Assembly (NCBI RefSeq): GCF_000691525.1
Contig: NZ_JMDW01000003.1
Location: 124,001-188,000, forward strand
Length of the DNA stretch: 64,000 nt
Origin: Mycolicibacterium neoaurum ATCC 25795
Lineage (GTDB): Bacteria > Actinomycetota > Actinomycetes > Mycobacteriales > Mycobacteriaceae
Reading direction: 5' to 3'
The notes beneath the pieces were generated by a model. It was not told the DNA's origin. It did no database searches and saw only the letters and a program-made list of their open reading frames with translations. Below, in pieces: positions 1 to 11,255 of this stretch. Position 1 is the first letter of the stretch. The number at the start of each line of letters is the position of its first letter. The translations under genes were made by a program, and so were the position numbers.

Positions 1-156
1 CTCGGTGGACAGGCCCAGGCCGCCGGTGTCGATCGAGGCGGCCTCGTCGGCGGCGCGCAACATCCCCGAACGCAACGAGACCAGCTTGCCGACGATATAG
101 CCGAGCCCGAGCACCGCGATCACCACCACGATCACGATCGCCAACGAAGTGTTCAT
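1..156 (-). CDS. N-terminally membrane-anchored protein, partial (left edge)
   Basis: The reverse strand opens with ATG at 156 and runs off the left edge in frame, giving about 52 residues. Residues 4-20 are a hydrophobic run (Ile/Val/Leu-rich), so the protein is probably anchored by one N-terminal helix, followed by a basic stretch (KLVSLRSG). Its ATG overlaps the TGA of lmeA by four bases (ATGA), so the two are probably translationally coupled. In M. tuberculosis the gene after the lmeA orthologue is the thioredoxin-like thiX, so this may be its equivalent. That is inference from gene order, because no CXXC motif lies in the visible part. Confidence 0.55.
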   Translation of the reverse strand, partial: MNTSLAIVIVVVIAVLGLGYIVGKLVSLRSGMLRAADEAASIDTGGLGLSTE

Positions 157-962
157 GACTGTCTGAACCCGTCCAGGTCGATGGTTAGTCCTTCGGCGAT
201 GCCCTCGATGATCAGATCGGAACCGCGCGCTCCGGCGGTGGTGGGTTGCAGCCCGAACGGTAATCGCTGCCCGGGGATGCGGCCGGCGAACGCGTCGAGC
301 ACATCGGCGGTCTTGTCCTCGGGCACCGCCTCGTCGGCCGTGCCGGGGCCGGTCAGCACCCCGGTGGGCGTCATCACCAGGGTGGTGTCGCCGGGGTCGG
401 CCAGTGACAGGTCCACCGCGACGCTGACGCGTTTGTCGAGACCGTCGGGCGTACCGGTGAACACCAGATCCTGGCCGCTGGAGATGCCGGACTCGGTCAC
501 CCCGGGTGATCCGTCCTCGGTCTCGCGGGTGGGTGCCTCCACTAACAGGTCCTTCATGCCGATGTACCTGCCGATGTGGGTGGAGTCCAGGATGATCCGG
601 CTTTCCACCTTTCCGACGGGCAGGCGCGCGTCGGGCCCGATCAGCCATCCGGTGCCGGTGATGTCGATATCGTGCAGCGTGGCCTCCAGCGACACCTTCC
701 CGGTGACCGGGTGGTCGACGCCGGCGGCCCGGATCTCAAGCTCCTGGTATCGGTGTGCGCGGGCCTGGGTCGCGAACGGGAAGCCCAGGATGCTGACCCA
801 CGGATCGAAGTCCAGGTGATTGGCTGTCCGCACGCTACGGGCGAGGCGGTATTCGGCATAGATGGCGGCTCCGAAATCGGTGCCGACGGCCCCGACAACC
901 ACCGCCACGACGGTCGAGATGGCCCCGATCAGCATCTTGCGCACCGCCACATTCTGGCGCAC
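153..962 (-). CDS. lmeA: LmeA-like phospholipid-binding protein (DUF2993)
   Basis: A 269-residue protein with a GTG start at 962. Residues about 9-30 form an N-terminal hydrophobic signal/anchor segment, and the rest is a soluble DUF2993-type domain rich in beta-strand patterns. LmeA (Rv0817c, MSMEG_5785) binds phospholipids in the periplasm and is needed to maintain the mannosyltransferase MptA, hence lipomannan/lipoarabinomannan elongation. The identification rests on length, signal segment and position, divergent from glnR exactly as in other mycobacteria. It overlaps the next gene by four bases. Confidence 0.8.
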   Translation of the reverse strand: MRQNVAVRKMLIGAISTVVAVVVGAVGTDFGAAIYAEYRLARSVRTANHLDFDPWVSILGFPFATQARAHRYQELEIRAAGVDHPVTGKVSLEATLHDIDITGTGWLIGPDARLPVGKVESRIILDSTHIGRYIGMKDLLVEAPTRETEDGSPGVTESGISSGQDLVFTGTPDGLDKRVSVAVDLSLADPGDTTLVMTPTGVLTGPGTADEAVPEDKTADVLDAFAGRIPGQRLPFGLQPTTAGARGSDLIIEGIAEGLTIDLDGFRQS

Positions 963-1141
963 ACCCGTGCGCCGGGGCGGGCACCCGCCGGTTCCGGTCT
1001 GCTAACTGCCAGGTGGCACGGTATTGTGGGGCGATCGTCGGTCGTAACGGCCACGTGTCAGTCATGAATCTGGAAGATGACCTCCGACACCGTTGTCCAG
1101 GGGAAGTCCACGACACCGCAAGGCGATGACGGGAGGGCACC

Positions 1142-2793
<1,652 letters not shown>

Positions 2794-2801
2794 CTGTACC
2801 T

Positions 2802-2823
2802 GTTCACCTCGCGTTCACTTTCC
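2802..2823 (+). promoter_or_regulatory. PHO box (RegX3/PhoP-type direct repeat) before pstS
   Basis: Two 11-bp direct repeats, GTTCACCTCGC and GTTCACTTTCC, lie head to tail about 75 bases upstream of pstS; a weaker third unit, GTCCCCGGTCC, follows at 2824-2834. This spacing and sequence match the actinobacterial PHO box consensus (GTTCACC-N4 repeats). It probably binds phosphorylated RegX3 and induces the pst operon on phosphate limitation. The sequence match is direct; the binding is inference. Confidence 0.75.
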
Positions 2824-2897
2824 GTCCCCGGTCCGTCCATGGCGGCCGAATACGTTGCCACGGAGTCTGAAGCCGTCAACACAGGAAAGTGGGATTC

Positions 2898-4016
2898 GTG
2901 AAGCTCAACATCGGCATGGCCTTGTCGGCGACCGCGATCGCCGCGCTCACGCTCACCGCGTGTGGCAGCGACAACAACGCAGGCACCTCCGCCGGCGGTT
3001 CCCAGACCGGTTCTGCCTCGGCCGCGGACTGCGGCGGCAAGAACTCGATCACCGCGGAGGGCTCGACCGCCCAGCAGAACGCCATCGCGCTGTTCAACCA
3101 GGTGTGGAGCCAGAAGTGCCAGGGCAAGAACCTGTCCTACAACCCGACCGGCTCGGGTGCTGGTCGTGAGCAGTTCGTCGCCAAGAATGTGGACTTCGCC
3201 GGATCCGATTCGGCCATCAAAGAGGCGCAGGCGCAGCAGGCCGCCGAGCGCTGCGGTGGCAACCCGGCCTGGAACCTGCCGCTGGTCTTCGGTCCGATCG
3301 CCATGGCCTACAACGTCGAGGGCGTCGACGGCCTGGTGCTCAACGGCGACCTGCTGGCCAAGATCTTCCAGGGCCAGATCACCAAGTGGAACGACCCGGC
3401 CATCGCCGCGTTGAACGAGGGCAAGACCCTGCCCGACACCGCCATCACCCCGATCTTCCGTTCCGACTCTTCGGGCACCACCGACAATTTCCAGAAGTAT
3501 CTGGAGGCCGCCTCGGGCGGTGCCTGGACCAAGGGTGACGGCAGCGAGTTCCAGGGCGGCGCCGGTGAGGGCGCCCAGAAGTCGGCGGGCGTCGCGCAGG
3601 CCGTGCAGGCCACCCCGGGTGCCATCGGCTACGTCGAGAAGGGCTTCGCCGACCAGGCGGGTCTGCCCTACGCGAAGATCGACAACGGCAGCGGTGCGGT
3701 CGAGCTGACCGACGAATCCGCGGGCAAGGCCATCGACGCCGCCAAGTTCGCCGCCGAGGGCAACGACCTGACCCTGGACCTCGCCTCGCTGTACGGAACC
3801 ACCGAAGCCGGTGCCTACCCGCTGGTGCTGGCCACCTATGAGATCGTCTGCTCCAACGGTTACGACGCCGAGACCGCCGCGGCCGTCAAGTCCTTCCTCA
3901 CGGTGGCCGCCAACGACGGTCAGCAGGGGCTGTCCTCCGCCGGCTACGTCCCGCTGCCGGAGAAGTTCAAGGAGCGTCTGCTGACCTCGATCGAGGCAAT
4001 CGGACCCGCCTCCTAG
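2898..4016 (+). CDS. pstS: PstS, phosphate-binding lipoprotein
   Basis: About 372 residues. A signal sequence ends in the lipobox LTAC (Cys about 22), so the mature protein is a lipoprotein on the outer face of the membrane that captures phosphate for PstCAB. Phosphate-binding-protein hallmarks are visible: ITAEGSTAQQNA, the FAGSDSAIKEAQ segment, and RSDSSGTTDNF. The GTG at 2898 is preferred over GTG 2889 because the AGGAAAG at 2883-2889 then sits at normal spacing. It is the first gene of pstS-pstC-pstA-pstB and follows a PHO box. Confidence 0.93.
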   Translation: MKLNIGMALSATAIAALTLTACGSDNNAGTSAGGSQTGSASAADCGGKNSITAEGSTAQQNAIALFNQVWSQKCQGKNLSYNPTGSGAGREQFVAKNVDFAGSDSAIKEAQAQQAAERCGGNPAWNLPLVFGPIAMAYNVEGVDGLVLNGDLLAKIFQGQITKWNDPAIAALNEGKTLPDTAITPIFRSDSSGTTDNFQKYLEAASGGAWTKGDGSEFQGGAGEGAQKSAGVAQAVQATPGAIGYVEKGFADQAGLPYAKIDNGSGAVELTDESAGKAIDAAKFAAEGNDLTLDLASLYGTTEAGAYPLVLATYEIVCSNGYDAETAAAVKSFLTVAANDGQQGLSSAGYVPLPEKFKERLLTSIEAIGPAS

Positions 4017-4066
4017 TTGCACTGGCACATCGGCGAATTCGACGCGAGGATGGGTGCGGGGACCGA

Positions 4067-5140
4067 ATGACGTACAAAGGTATCGACAAGGGTTCAGACG
4101 GGAACTCAGTGACTATTCCGAATCCAGCCGACTCGGGGTCGGGTGAGGCGTTGGCCGCACCGTTCCCCGAGCCCACACCCATCTCGACGAATCCGTCGGG
4201 GAACGCGAAGGTCCGCCCCGGCGACCGCATCTTCAGCGGTCTTGCCACCGGTTCGGGCGTGCTCGTCATCGCGATCATCGCCGCCATCGGTTTCTTCCTG
4301 CTGTGGCGCGCCATCCCGGCGCTGCAGCGCAACCAGCAGAACTTCTTCCTGTTCGGCGGCAACTGGGTCACCACGGACACCTCGGCGATGAGCTTCGGCA
4401 TCCTGGACCTGCTCCAGGTGACGGTGTTCGTCTCGGTGTTCGCGTTGGTGCTGGCGATGCCGATCGCGCTGGGCATCGCGATCTATCTGACCAACTACGC
4501 GCACAAGCGGGTCAAGGGACCGCTGGCTTACATGGTCGATCTGCTGGCCGCCGTGCCGTCGATCATCTACGGCGTGTGGGGCCTGTATGTCCTCGCACCG
4601 GCGATCAAGCCGGTTGCGGTGTGGCTCAACGAGAACATGAGCTGGCTGTTCCTGTTCTCCACGGGTAATGCCTCGGTGGCCGGCGGCGGCACCATCTTCA
4701 CCGCGGGCATCGTGCTCGCGGTGATGATCCTGCCGATCATCACCGCGGTCACCCGCGAGGTGTTCGTGCAGACCCCGCGCGGCCAGATCGAGGCAGCACT
4801 GGCCCTCGGTGCCACCCGCTGGGAGGTCGTGCGCACCACGGTGTTGCCGTTTGGCATGTCCGGCTACATCTCCGGGGCGATGTTGGGGCTGGGTCGCGCG
4901 CTCGGTGAGACGATCGCGCTGCTGATCATCCTGCGCGGCACCCAGACCGCGTTCGGTTGGTCGCTGTTCGACGGTGGCTTCACCTTCGCCAGCAAGATCG
5001 CCTCGGCGGCATCGGAATTCAACGACCAGTACAAGGCGGGCGCCTATATCGCCGCCGGTTTGGTGCTGTTCATCCTCACGTTCGTGGTGAACTCGCTGGC
5101 GCGTGCCGCGGTCTCCGGAAAGGACAGGTCCGCATCATGA
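4067..5140 (+). CDS. pstC: PstC, phosphate ABC transporter permease
   Basis: A 357-residue inner-membrane permease. After a hydrophilic N-terminus of about 55 residues come six or so hydrophobic helices. The cytoplasmic EAA loop that contacts PstB is seen as [20 protein letters not shown]. It pairs with PstA to form the transmembrane channel. The start could also be the GTG at 4110, which would remove 14 residues. The stop codon overlaps the pstA start (ATGA), consistent with coupling. Confidence 0.92.
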   Translation: MTYKGIDKGSDGNSVTIPNPADSGSGEALAAPFPEPTPISTNPSGNAKVRPGDRIFSGLATGSGVLVIAIIAAIGFFLLWRAIPALQRNQQNFFLFGGNWVTTDTSAMSFGILDLLQVTVFVSVFALVLAMPIALGIAIYLTNYAHKRVKGPLAYMVDLLAAVPSIIYGVWGLYVLAPAIKPVAVWLNENMSWLFLFSTGNASVAGGGTIFTAGIVLAVMILPIITAVTREVFVQTPRGQIEAALALGATRWEVVRTTVLPFGMSGYISGAMLGLGRALGETIALLIILRGTQTAFGWSLFDGGFTFASKIASAASEFNDQYKAGAYIAAGLVLFILTFVVNSLARAAVSGKDRSAS

Positions 5141-6051
5141 CCGCAGCGCTGGAGAAGCCGGTCAAGGCCCCCACCTTCCAGGGGGTCAGCGGCCGCCGGA
5201 AGGTGGCCGACAAGCTGGCCACCGTTCTGGTCACCGCCTCCGTCGTGGTCGCCATCGTCCCGCTGGTGTGGGTGCTCTACACGGTGGTGTCCAAGGGCAT
5301 CGGGGTGGTCACCTCGAGCACCTGGTGGCTGAACTCCCAGTCCGGTATGACGGCCTTCGCCGCGGGCGGCGGTGCCTATCACGCCATCGTCGGATCGCTG
5401 TTGCAGGCGTTGGTCTGCGCCATCATCTCCATCCCCATCGGCATCTTCGTCGCCATCTACCTGGTGGAGTACGGCGGCGGCACCCGGCTGGGCAAGGTCA
5501 CCACGTTCATGGTCGACATCCTGACCGGGGTGCCCTCGATCGTGGCGGCACTGTTCATCTATGCGTTGTGGGTGGCCACCCTGGGCTTCCAGCGTTCGGG
5601 TCTCGCGGTGTCGCTGGCGCTGGTGCTGCTGATGATCCCGGTGATCGTGCGCTCCACCGAGGAGATGTTGCGCATCGTTCCGATGGACCTGCGCGAGGCC
5701 AGCTACGCACTGGGTGTGCCGAAATGGAAGACCATCTCCGCCATCGTGGTACCCACCGCGCTGTCGGGCATCGTCACCGGTGTGCTGTTGTCGCTGGCGC
5801 GGGTGATGGGCGAGACCGCACCGCTGCTGATCCTGGTCGGTTACGCGCAGGCGATCAATTTCGACATGTTCAGCGGTTTCATGGGCTCGCTGCCCGGCAT
5901 GATGTTCGACCAGACCTCGGCCGGTGCCGGGGCCAATCCGGTCCCCACCGACCGGCTCTGGGGCGCCGCACTCACCCTCGTCGTCCTGATCGCGGTGCTC
6001 AACGTGGGTGCGCGATTCATCGCCAAATTCTTTGCCCCGAAAAAGGTTTAG
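5137..6051 (+). CDS. pstA: PstA, phosphate ABC transporter permease
   Basis: A 304-residue permease starting at the ATG that overlaps pstC by four bases. It has about six membrane segments, and the EAA loop is visible as [21 protein letters not shown]. It is the second half of the phosphate channel with PstC. The much longer upstream open frame over pstC is not coding. The stop is followed after 11 bases by pstB. Confidence 0.92.
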   Translation: MTAALEKPVKAPTFQGVSGRRKVADKLATVLVTASVVVAIVPLVWVLYTVVSKGIGVVTSSTWWLNSQSGMTAFAAGGGAYHAIVGSLLQALVCAIISIPIGIFVAIYLVEYGGGTRLGKVTTFMVDILTGVPSIVAALFIYALWVATLGFQRSGLAVSLALVLLMIPVIVRSTEEMLRIVPMDLREASYALGVPKWKTISAIVVPTALSGIVTGVLLSLARVMGETAPLLILVGYAQAINFDMFSGFMGSLPGMMFDQTSAGAGANPVPTDRLWGAALTLVVLIAVLNVGARFIAKFFAPKKV

Positions 6052-6062
6052 GAGTATCCGAG

Positions 6063-6839
6063 ATGGCCAAACGCCTGGATCTGAAGGACGTCAACATCTA
6101 CTACGGCGCATTCCACGCCGTGCAGAACGTCTCGCTGTCGGTGGAACCACGCAGCGTGACCGCATTCATCGGCCCGTCTGGCTGCGGTAAGTCGACCGTG
6201 CTGCGCACGCTCAACCGCATGCACGAGGTGATCCCGGGTGCCTACGTCAAGGGCTCGGTGCTGCTCGACGGGGATGACATCTATGGCTCGGGTGTCGACC
6301 CGGTCGGTGTGCGCAAGACCATCGGCATGGTGTTCCAGCGCCCGAATCCGTTCCCCACCATGTCCATCCGCGACAATGTGGTGGCCGGGCTCAAGCTGCA
6401 GGGTGTGCGCAGCAAGAAGACCCTCGACGAGGTGACCGAGCGCTCCCTCAAGGGTGCCAACCTGTGGAACGAGGTCAAAGACCGGCTCGACAAGCCCGGT
6501 GGTGGTCTCTCGGGTGGTCAGCAACAGCGGCTCTGCATCGCCCGCGCGATTGCCGTGCAGCCCGACGTGTTGCTGATGGACGAGCCCTGTTCGGCGCTCG
6601 ACCCGATCTCGACGCTGGCGATCGAGGATCTGATCTCGGAACTGAAGCAGGACTTCACCATCGTGATCGTCACGCACAACATGCAGCAGGCCGCCCGCGT
6701 CTCGGATCAGACGGCGTTCTTCAACCTCGAGGCCACCGGTAAGCCCGGTCAGCTCATCGAGATCGACGACACCGAGAAGATCTTTTCCAACCCCACCCAG
6801 AAGGCCACCGAGGATTACATCTCGGGTCGGTTCGGCTAG
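6063..6839 (+). CDS. pstB: PstB, phosphate transporter ATPase
   Basis: A 258-residue ABC ATPase that drives PstCA. Walker A is GPSGCGKST, the Q-loop is VFQRPNPFP, the ABC signature is LSGGQQQR, Walker B is [13 protein letters not shown], and the switch His lies in [11 protein letters not shown]. The FQRPNPFP and [12 protein letters not shown] wording is diagnostic of PstB. The ribosome site AGGAG lies just before the ATG at 6063. In M. tuberculosis the gene at this position is phoT; here the whole pst operon is kept, as in M. smegmatis. Confidence 0.95.
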   Translation: MAKRLDLKDVNIYYGAFHAVQNVSLSVEPRSVTAFIGPSGCGKSTVLRTLNRMHEVIPGAYVKGSVLLDGDDIYGSGVDPVGVRKTIGMVFQRPNPFPTMSIRDNVVAGLKLQGVRSKKTLDEVTERSLKGANLWNEVKDRLDKPGGGLSGGQQQRLCIARAIAVQPDVLLMDEPCSALDPISTLAIEDLISELKQDFTIVIVTHNMQQAARVSDQTAFFNLEATGKPGQLIEIDDTEKIFSNPTQKATEDYISGRFG

Positions 6840-6848
6840 GCCGCGCCG

Positions 6849-7820
6849 TCAGGGTGTGAGTACCACCCTGGTGCCAGACGGGTCGGCCGTGGTCCACGCG
6901 TCGGTGATATCGGCCAGCGGCCGTGCGGCCGTGCGCATGTGGAGACTGCCGTTGCCGACCATGTCGAACAGTCGGGGTAGTGCCTCGGTGCGCGCTGCGG
7001 CCAGGACTGCCGGCGGGACGCTACCGATGCCGACCCCCGAGAGCTGGATACCGGTGCTGCGCAGCACCGCGGCGGGCAGCGGCATCGTCGGATCGGCCAT
7101 CGCGCCGACCTGGATGAACCGGGTGCGGTGATAGGTGCCGGTCGGACCGTCTGCCAGGGCGGCGAGCACCTGCGCCGCGGGGTTGCCCCACAGGTAGTCC
7201 AGCACGACGTCGAAGGGCTGCGCGGTGTGCAGGGCGTGGACCCTGGCGCGCACATCGTCATTGCGCAGGTCGATGATGTCGTCGGCCCCGACGGTGCGTA
7301 ACCAGTCCAACCGGGCGGTGTCGCGGCCCGCCACGACCACCCGTCCGGCGCCGAACACCGATGCCGCCAATTGTGCGGCGAGCGAGCCGGTGACGCCGGT
7401 GGCCCCGAGGACCAGCACGTGTTCACCGGGGCGCAGCGCCGCGGCGTGTTCGAGTGCGAGCCAGGACGATATCCCCGGATTGGGTACGGCCGCTGCGGTG
7501 ACGGCGTCGATCCCGTCGGGCAGTTCCACCATGTCGTGGGCGTTGAGCAGGGTGCGCTCGGCCAGCATTCCGTACGGTGGCACCGCGCCGGTATAGACGC
7601 GTCTGCCGTCGTCGAGCCGCGCGACGCCGTCAACGCCCGGGACCATCGGCAATCGCATTTCCCTGCTGGCGTAATGGGTTCCGTTGCCGATGCCCTTCGT
7701 CAGATTGGTCAGCGCGCTGGCTTCGACGGTGGCGGTCAGCGTGCCGTCACCGGGCTGCGGCTCCGGGAAGTCGGCGTAGCGGGGCGGCTGTCCCCATTGG
7801 TCGATCACGGCGGCTTTCAT
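6849..7820 (-). CDS. Zinc-free MDR-type quinone oxidoreductase/alcohol dehydrogenase
   Basis: About 323 residues. The ATG at 7820 follows a good AGGAG and gives the family's usual N-terminus (MKAAVIDQWG). The GroES-like domain is followed by a Rossmann fold with LVLGATGVTGSLAAQLA, a typical NADPH-binding motif, and VVLDYLWGNPA further on. The catalytic zinc ligands of classical alcohol dehydrogenases are not evident, pointing to the quinone oxidoreductase branch. It is divergent from a MarR regulator, with three operator-like repeats in the shared promoter. The substrate is unknown. Confidence 0.82.
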   Translation of the reverse strand: MKAAVIDQWGQPPRYADFPEPQPGDGTLTATVEASALTNLTKGIGNGTHYASREMRLPMVPGVDGVARLDDGRRVYTGAVPPYGMLAERTLLNAHDMVELPDGIDAVTAAAVPNPGISSWLALEHAAALRPGEHVLVLGATGVTGSLAAQLAASVFGAGRVVVAGRDTARLDWLRTVGADDIIDLRNDDVRARVHALHTAQPFDVVLDYLWGNPAAQVLAALADGPTGTYHRTRFIQVGAMADPTMPLPAAVLRSTGIQLSGVGIGSVPPAVLAAARTEALPRLFDMVGNGSLHMRTAARPLADITDAWTTADPSGTRVVLTP

Positions 7821-7833
7821 CGCGTCTCCTGCG

Positions 7834-7907
7834 TTTCCGTAGAAATGGTTTCTATGGAAACAATGTACGGCGCGCGGCATCCGATGGCAATATGGTTTCC
7901 GTGAAAA
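7834..7907. promoter_or_regulatory. Triple operator repeat in MarR/oxidoreductase divergent promoter
   Basis: Three copies of a 12-bp near-palindrome occur: TTTCCGTAGAAA (7834-7845), TTTCTATGGAAA (7849-7860) and TTTCCGTGAAAA (7896-7907). The third overlaps the start of the MarR gene. The arrangement suggests the MarR protein represses both itself and the divergent oxidoreductase. The repeats are seen directly; the binding protein is inferred from position. Confidence 0.65.
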
Positions 7908-8413
7908 CCAAGTCTCGGCTGATCGAGGACATCAACCAGCTGATCGACGCGGTGGGGGACAAGTTCGAAGGCGGCGAGGACGGCGATCCCGAGCGCGATT
8001 TCATGGTGGCGCGCTGCCCGCCGCGACTGGCGAGCGTGATCCGTGAACTCCCGCAGCTCTCGGTGCACCTGCTCGCCGAGCTGGCCGAGGGGCCGTCGAG
8101 CCTGGTGGGGTTGGCATCTCGGTCTGGTCAGTTGAAGGGCACCGTCAGCAAGCGCGTCCAGCGGCTGGTCGAGGCAGGACTGGTACACCGGGGCCCGGTC
8201 CCGGGCAACCGTAAGGAGACCCAGCTGATGCTCACCGAGGACGGTGAGCTGATCGTTGCCGCCCATCGCCGGCTGCACGAGGAGATGGACCTCGGCAGGC
8301 GGGAATTCCTGAACCGCTACACCGGTGCCGAACTCCAGGTCGTGGCAAAGGTGCTGGCCGACCTGATGGCGGCGGGCCGCGACGGTGTGCGGATCGTCGC
8401 CGACGATTCCTGA
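7892..8413 (+). CDS. MarR-family transcriptional regulator
   Basis: A protein of about 173 residues with a winged-helix region around residues 60-130 (LVGLASRSGQLKGTVSKRVQRLVEAGLV, then the wing GNRKETQLMLTEDG). It probably senses a small molecule and controls the divergent oxidoreductase. The start may be ATG 7892 or GTG 7901; both give the VKTKSRL N-terminus, and an operator repeat lies across them. No clear ribosome site is visible. Confidence 0.82.
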   Translation: MVSVKTKSRLIEDINQLIDAVGDKFEGGEDGDPERDFMVARCPPRLASVIRELPQLSVHLLAELAEGPSSLVGLASRSGQLKGTVSKRVQRLVEAGLVHRGPVPGNRKETQLMLTEDGELIVAAHRRLHEEMDLGRREFLNRYTGAELQVVAKVLADLMAAGRDGVRIVADDS

Positions 8414-8423
8414 GAGCTACCGG

Positions 8424-9089
8424 CTACTGCGGCTCGGCCAGGTTGTCCTCGGGCAGCTCGCCGGTCGCGGTGAAGATCACCCGGCGGGAGATCTCGACCG
8501 CATGGTCGGCGAACCGCTCGTAGAAACGGCTCAGCAACGTGACATCGACGGCGGCGGTGACACCGTGCTTCCAGTCCTTGTCCATCAGCACCGAGAACAG
8601 GTGCCGGTGCAGATCGTCCATCGCATCGTCCTCGTCGCGGATCTGGCGCGCCTTCTCCGGATCGAGGGTGTCGAGGACCTCGCGTGCGCTGTGGGCCAAT
8701 TCGACTGCTACGCGTCCCATTTCGGCGAAGTACCCGTTGACCTCCTCGGGTAGCGCATGCTGGGGGTGGCGGCGCCGCGCGATCTTGGCCACGTGCAGTG
8801 CCAGCGCGCCCATCCGGTCGATATCGGCGATGATCTGGATGCCGCTGACGATGGCGCGCAGATCACCGGCGACCGGTCCCTGCAGGGCGAGCAGCATGAA
8901 CGCCGCCTCTTCGGCGCGCACCCGGATCTCACCGAGCCGATCCTGTTCGGAGATCACCTGCTCGGCCAGTGCCAGATCGGCCTGCAGCAGGGATTGGGTT
9001 GCGCGCTCCATCGCCACACCGGCCAGCCCGCACATCTCACTGAGCTGAACGGTCAAGGACGACAGTTGTTCCTGGTACGCAGTACGCAT
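8424..9089 (-). CDS. phoU: PhoU-like phosphate signalling protein (PhoY2 type)
   Basis: A 221-residue all-helical protein with two PhoU three-helix bundles, each with the metal-binding E/D-rich pattern ([15 protein letters not shown] and [15 protein letters not shown] segments). PhoU proteins link PstSCAB activity to the SenX3-RegX3 kinase system, repressing it when phosphate is sufficient. M. tuberculosis phoY2 (Rv0821c) occupies the same site. AAGGTG precedes the ATG. A PHO box lies about 45 bases upstream. Confidence 0.92.
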   Translation of the reverse strand: MRTAYQEQLSSLTVQLSEMCGLAGVAMERATQSLLQADLALAEQVISEQDRLGEIRVRAEEAAFMLLALQGPVAGDLRAIVSGIQIIADIDRMGALALHVAKIARRRHPQHALPEEVNGYFAEMGRVAVELAHSAREVLDTLDPEKARQIRDEDDAMDDLHRHLFSVLMDKDWKHGVTAAVDVTLLSRFYERFADHAVEISRRVIFTATGELPEDNLAEPQ

Positions 9090-9133
9090 GTGAACACCTT
9101 ACGTTCAGCGAGCTTGCAGGTCACGGCGCCACA

Positions 9134-9151
9134 GGTGAACGAAAGGTGAAT
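9134..9151 (-). promoter_or_regulatory. PHO box upstream of phoU
   Basis: Read on the minus strand: ATTCACC-TTTC-GTTCACC, two 11-bp-spaced direct repeats like the box before pstS. It sits between the LCP gene stop and the phoU start, so it specifically serves phoU. This implies RegX3 induces its own negative regulator under phosphate limitation. Confidence 0.72.
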
Positions 9152-9185
9152 GCCCATGGATGCCCTTGGCAGCGGTCCTACCGCC

Positions 9186-11255
9186 CTATTCGCAGGTGGT
9201 GTCCGCCGCGTTGGTGACCGTGAGGTCCTCCGGTAGCTCGGTGGTGGTGGTCCCGGACGACGATGAAGATGACGCCGTGCCGCGGACCATCTGGACCTGG
9301 ACGGTGGAACCACTCGGCGAGGGCGGCGTGACGGAGGTGAAGTCCGTGCCGAGCACCACCCGCACCACATCGCCCATCCCGGTGGTCCGCTCGATGGTCG
9401 CGTTGTGGAACGACGATGCGACGGTCGCCGCGGCCTGCTCGTTGCCCGGGGAGAAGAACACCGTCGTGGAATGCAGCGGGCCGGGGTAGTCGTCGGGGGT
9501 GTCGACCTGGAAACCGTGCTGCTGCAGAACGGAGGCGGCGTTGGCGGCGAGTCCGGACTGGCCGGTGGAATTGGACACCCGCACGGTCACCGCGCCGGGA
9601 TCGGTGGCCACCGCGTCGACGGTTTCGGCACCGTTGGCATCGGTGGTGGGGGAGCTCGAGCCGCCGTGGCTTTCGGCTGCCGGCGGGACCGGGGTGTTGT
9701 CGTCGTTGTGCTCTTCGGGCAGCGGATCATCGTCGATGATCGCGGCGAACAGTGCGGCCATATCGTCGACGCGGGGCTGCTCGTTGCCGTAGGCGTCGGC
9801 ATAACCGGTGGTGGGCACCGTGACGAAGGTGATGCGCCCGGCGTTGACACCCTGCACCGATTGACCGAGGTCGACCAGGTCCTTGGTCTTGATGTTGTCC
9901 ACGTAGCTGTCCTCGATGAACATGTTCACCACGTTGTTGAGCTTGGACAGGCTGAAGAACACCTCTTTGGAGATCATCGAACGCAGCAGCGAGGACAGGA
10001 ACAGCTGCTGACGCTTGATGCGGCCGTAATCGCCGTTGAACTCGGTGGTGACCTGCCTGGCCCGCACATAATTCAGCGCGGTGTGACCGTCGACGATCTG
10101 GCGGCCGGGGTTGGCCAGCACGGTGCCCAGCTCGTAATCCTCGAGCGGGGTGGTGCTGCACACCTCGACGCCGCCGAGGGCGTCGACCATCTTCGAGAAC
10201 CCGGTGAAATCGATGGCCATGAACCGGTTGACCGACAGTCCCGAGAGCTTCTGGATCACCTTCACCAGGCACCTGGGACCGCCGACGGCGTACGCGGAAT
10301 TGAGCTTGGTCTCGGTGTACGCCTCGTCCATCCCGTACATCGGGGATTCCGGATCGGTGATCGGACCGTAGGCGCGGGTCTCCGGGTCCCACGGCTCGCA
10401 CTTCATCGGCGTGATGGACAGGTCGCGTGGGAACGAGACCGCGACCACGCGCTTACGGTCGGCCGGGATGTTGACCAGCATGATGGTGTCCGACCGCGCC
10501 CCGGCGGCGTCATCGGTGGTACCCGCGCCGACCTCGGCATTCGCGCCCAGCCGGCTGTCGGTGCCCACGATCAGGAAGTTCTCGTCGCCGAACTGCTTGT
10601 TGGGGTCGAGGATATCGCGGGAGTTGGGGTCCAGCGCGGAAACCTGGTTGAGGCTGTTGTTCTTCATCGACTGCCACTGCCATGCCCCGCCGGTCACCAG
10701 CAGGGCGCAGATTGCGGCCAGCGCGGCGGCAACCCGGCCGGCAGTGCGCGCGGTCCGACCGGCATGGTGCCGGGGGCGCGCGGCGTGCACGGGCGGCCGG
10801 GCGGCGGCGAGGTCGGGAAGTTCCGGGGCGTACGCCGACGGGACGTACATCACCTCGGTCGGCGGCTCCAGCGCATCGGCACGGTCGGGATCGGCACGGT
10901 TGGTGTCGGTATCGAAGATGGCGGCCTCGACCGGGGCCACCGGGTCGGTGATCTCGGCGTCGCTCTCGGGTGCGACACCGGCGGACCCGTCCGATTCTTC
11001 GATCGCACGGCGCCGGGAGCGTCCGGTGCTGTTCGGGTTCTCGTCGGCCAGCTTGGCGATCAGATCCGCGACGGTGACGCCATCGGTGTGGTTACCGGTG
11101 TCCTGCGTGTTCGTCTGCGGGGTACTCGTGTCGGGCGTGGCGGCCCGCTCCCACGGCGCGGCGCCTGGTGCCGGCCGCTCGGATCGGGTAAGCCAGTCGT
11201 TGTCACCGCGGGCATGGTCGGGCCGGCCAGGAGTGGCGTTGTCGCCGTCACTCAT
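9186..11255 (-). CDS. LCP (LytR-CpsA-Psr) family cell-wall ligase with LytR_C domain
   Basis: A 689-residue protein. Residues 1-175 are hydrophilic and low-complexity and probably cytosolic. One membrane helix lies near 176-196 (VAAALAAICALLVTGGAW), followed by an extracellular LCP domain with Arg/Asp-rich catalytic features (GTDSRLGAN, GARSDTIMLVNIPADRKR, SFPRDLS) and NYVRARQ later. The LytR_C domain lies near residues 575-665 (VTVRVSNSTGQSGLAANAA). LCP proteins attach arabinogalactan to peptidoglycan. It matches Rv0822c in position and length. An AGGA lies only one base before the ATG, so the exact start is less sure. Confidence 0.88.
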   Translation of the reverse strand: MSDGDNATPGRPDHARGDNDWLTRSERPAPGAAPWERAATPDTSTPQTNTQDTGNHTDGVTVADLIAKLADENPNSTGRSRRRAIEESDGSAGVAPESDAEITDPVAPVEAAIFDTDTNRADPDRADALEPPTEVMYVPSAYAPELPDLAAARPPVHAARPRHHAGRTARTAGRVAAALAAICALLVTGGAWQWQSMKNNSLNQVSALDPNSRDILDPNKQFGDENFLIVGTDSRLGANAEVGAGTTDDAAGARSDTIMLVNIPADRKRVVAVSFPRDLSITPMKCEPWDPETRAYGPITDPESPMYGMDEAYTETKLNSAYAVGGPRCLVKVIQKLSGLSVNRFMAIDFTGFSKMVDALGGVEVCSTTPLEDYELGTVLANPGRQIVDGHTALNYVRARQVTTEFNGDYGRIKRQQLFLSSLLRSMISKEVFFSLSKLNNVVNMFIEDSYVDNIKTKDLVDLGQSVQGVNAGRITFVTVPTTGYADAYGNEQPRVDDMAALFAAIIDDDPLPEEHNDDNTPVPPAAESHGGSSSPTTDANGAETVDAVATDPGAVTVRVSNSTGQSGLAANAASVLQQHGFQVDTPDDYPGPLHSTTVFFSPGNEQAAATVASSFHNATIERTTGMGDVVRVVLGTDFTSVTPPSPSGSTVQVQMVRGTASSSSSSGTTTTELPEDLTVTNAADTTCE

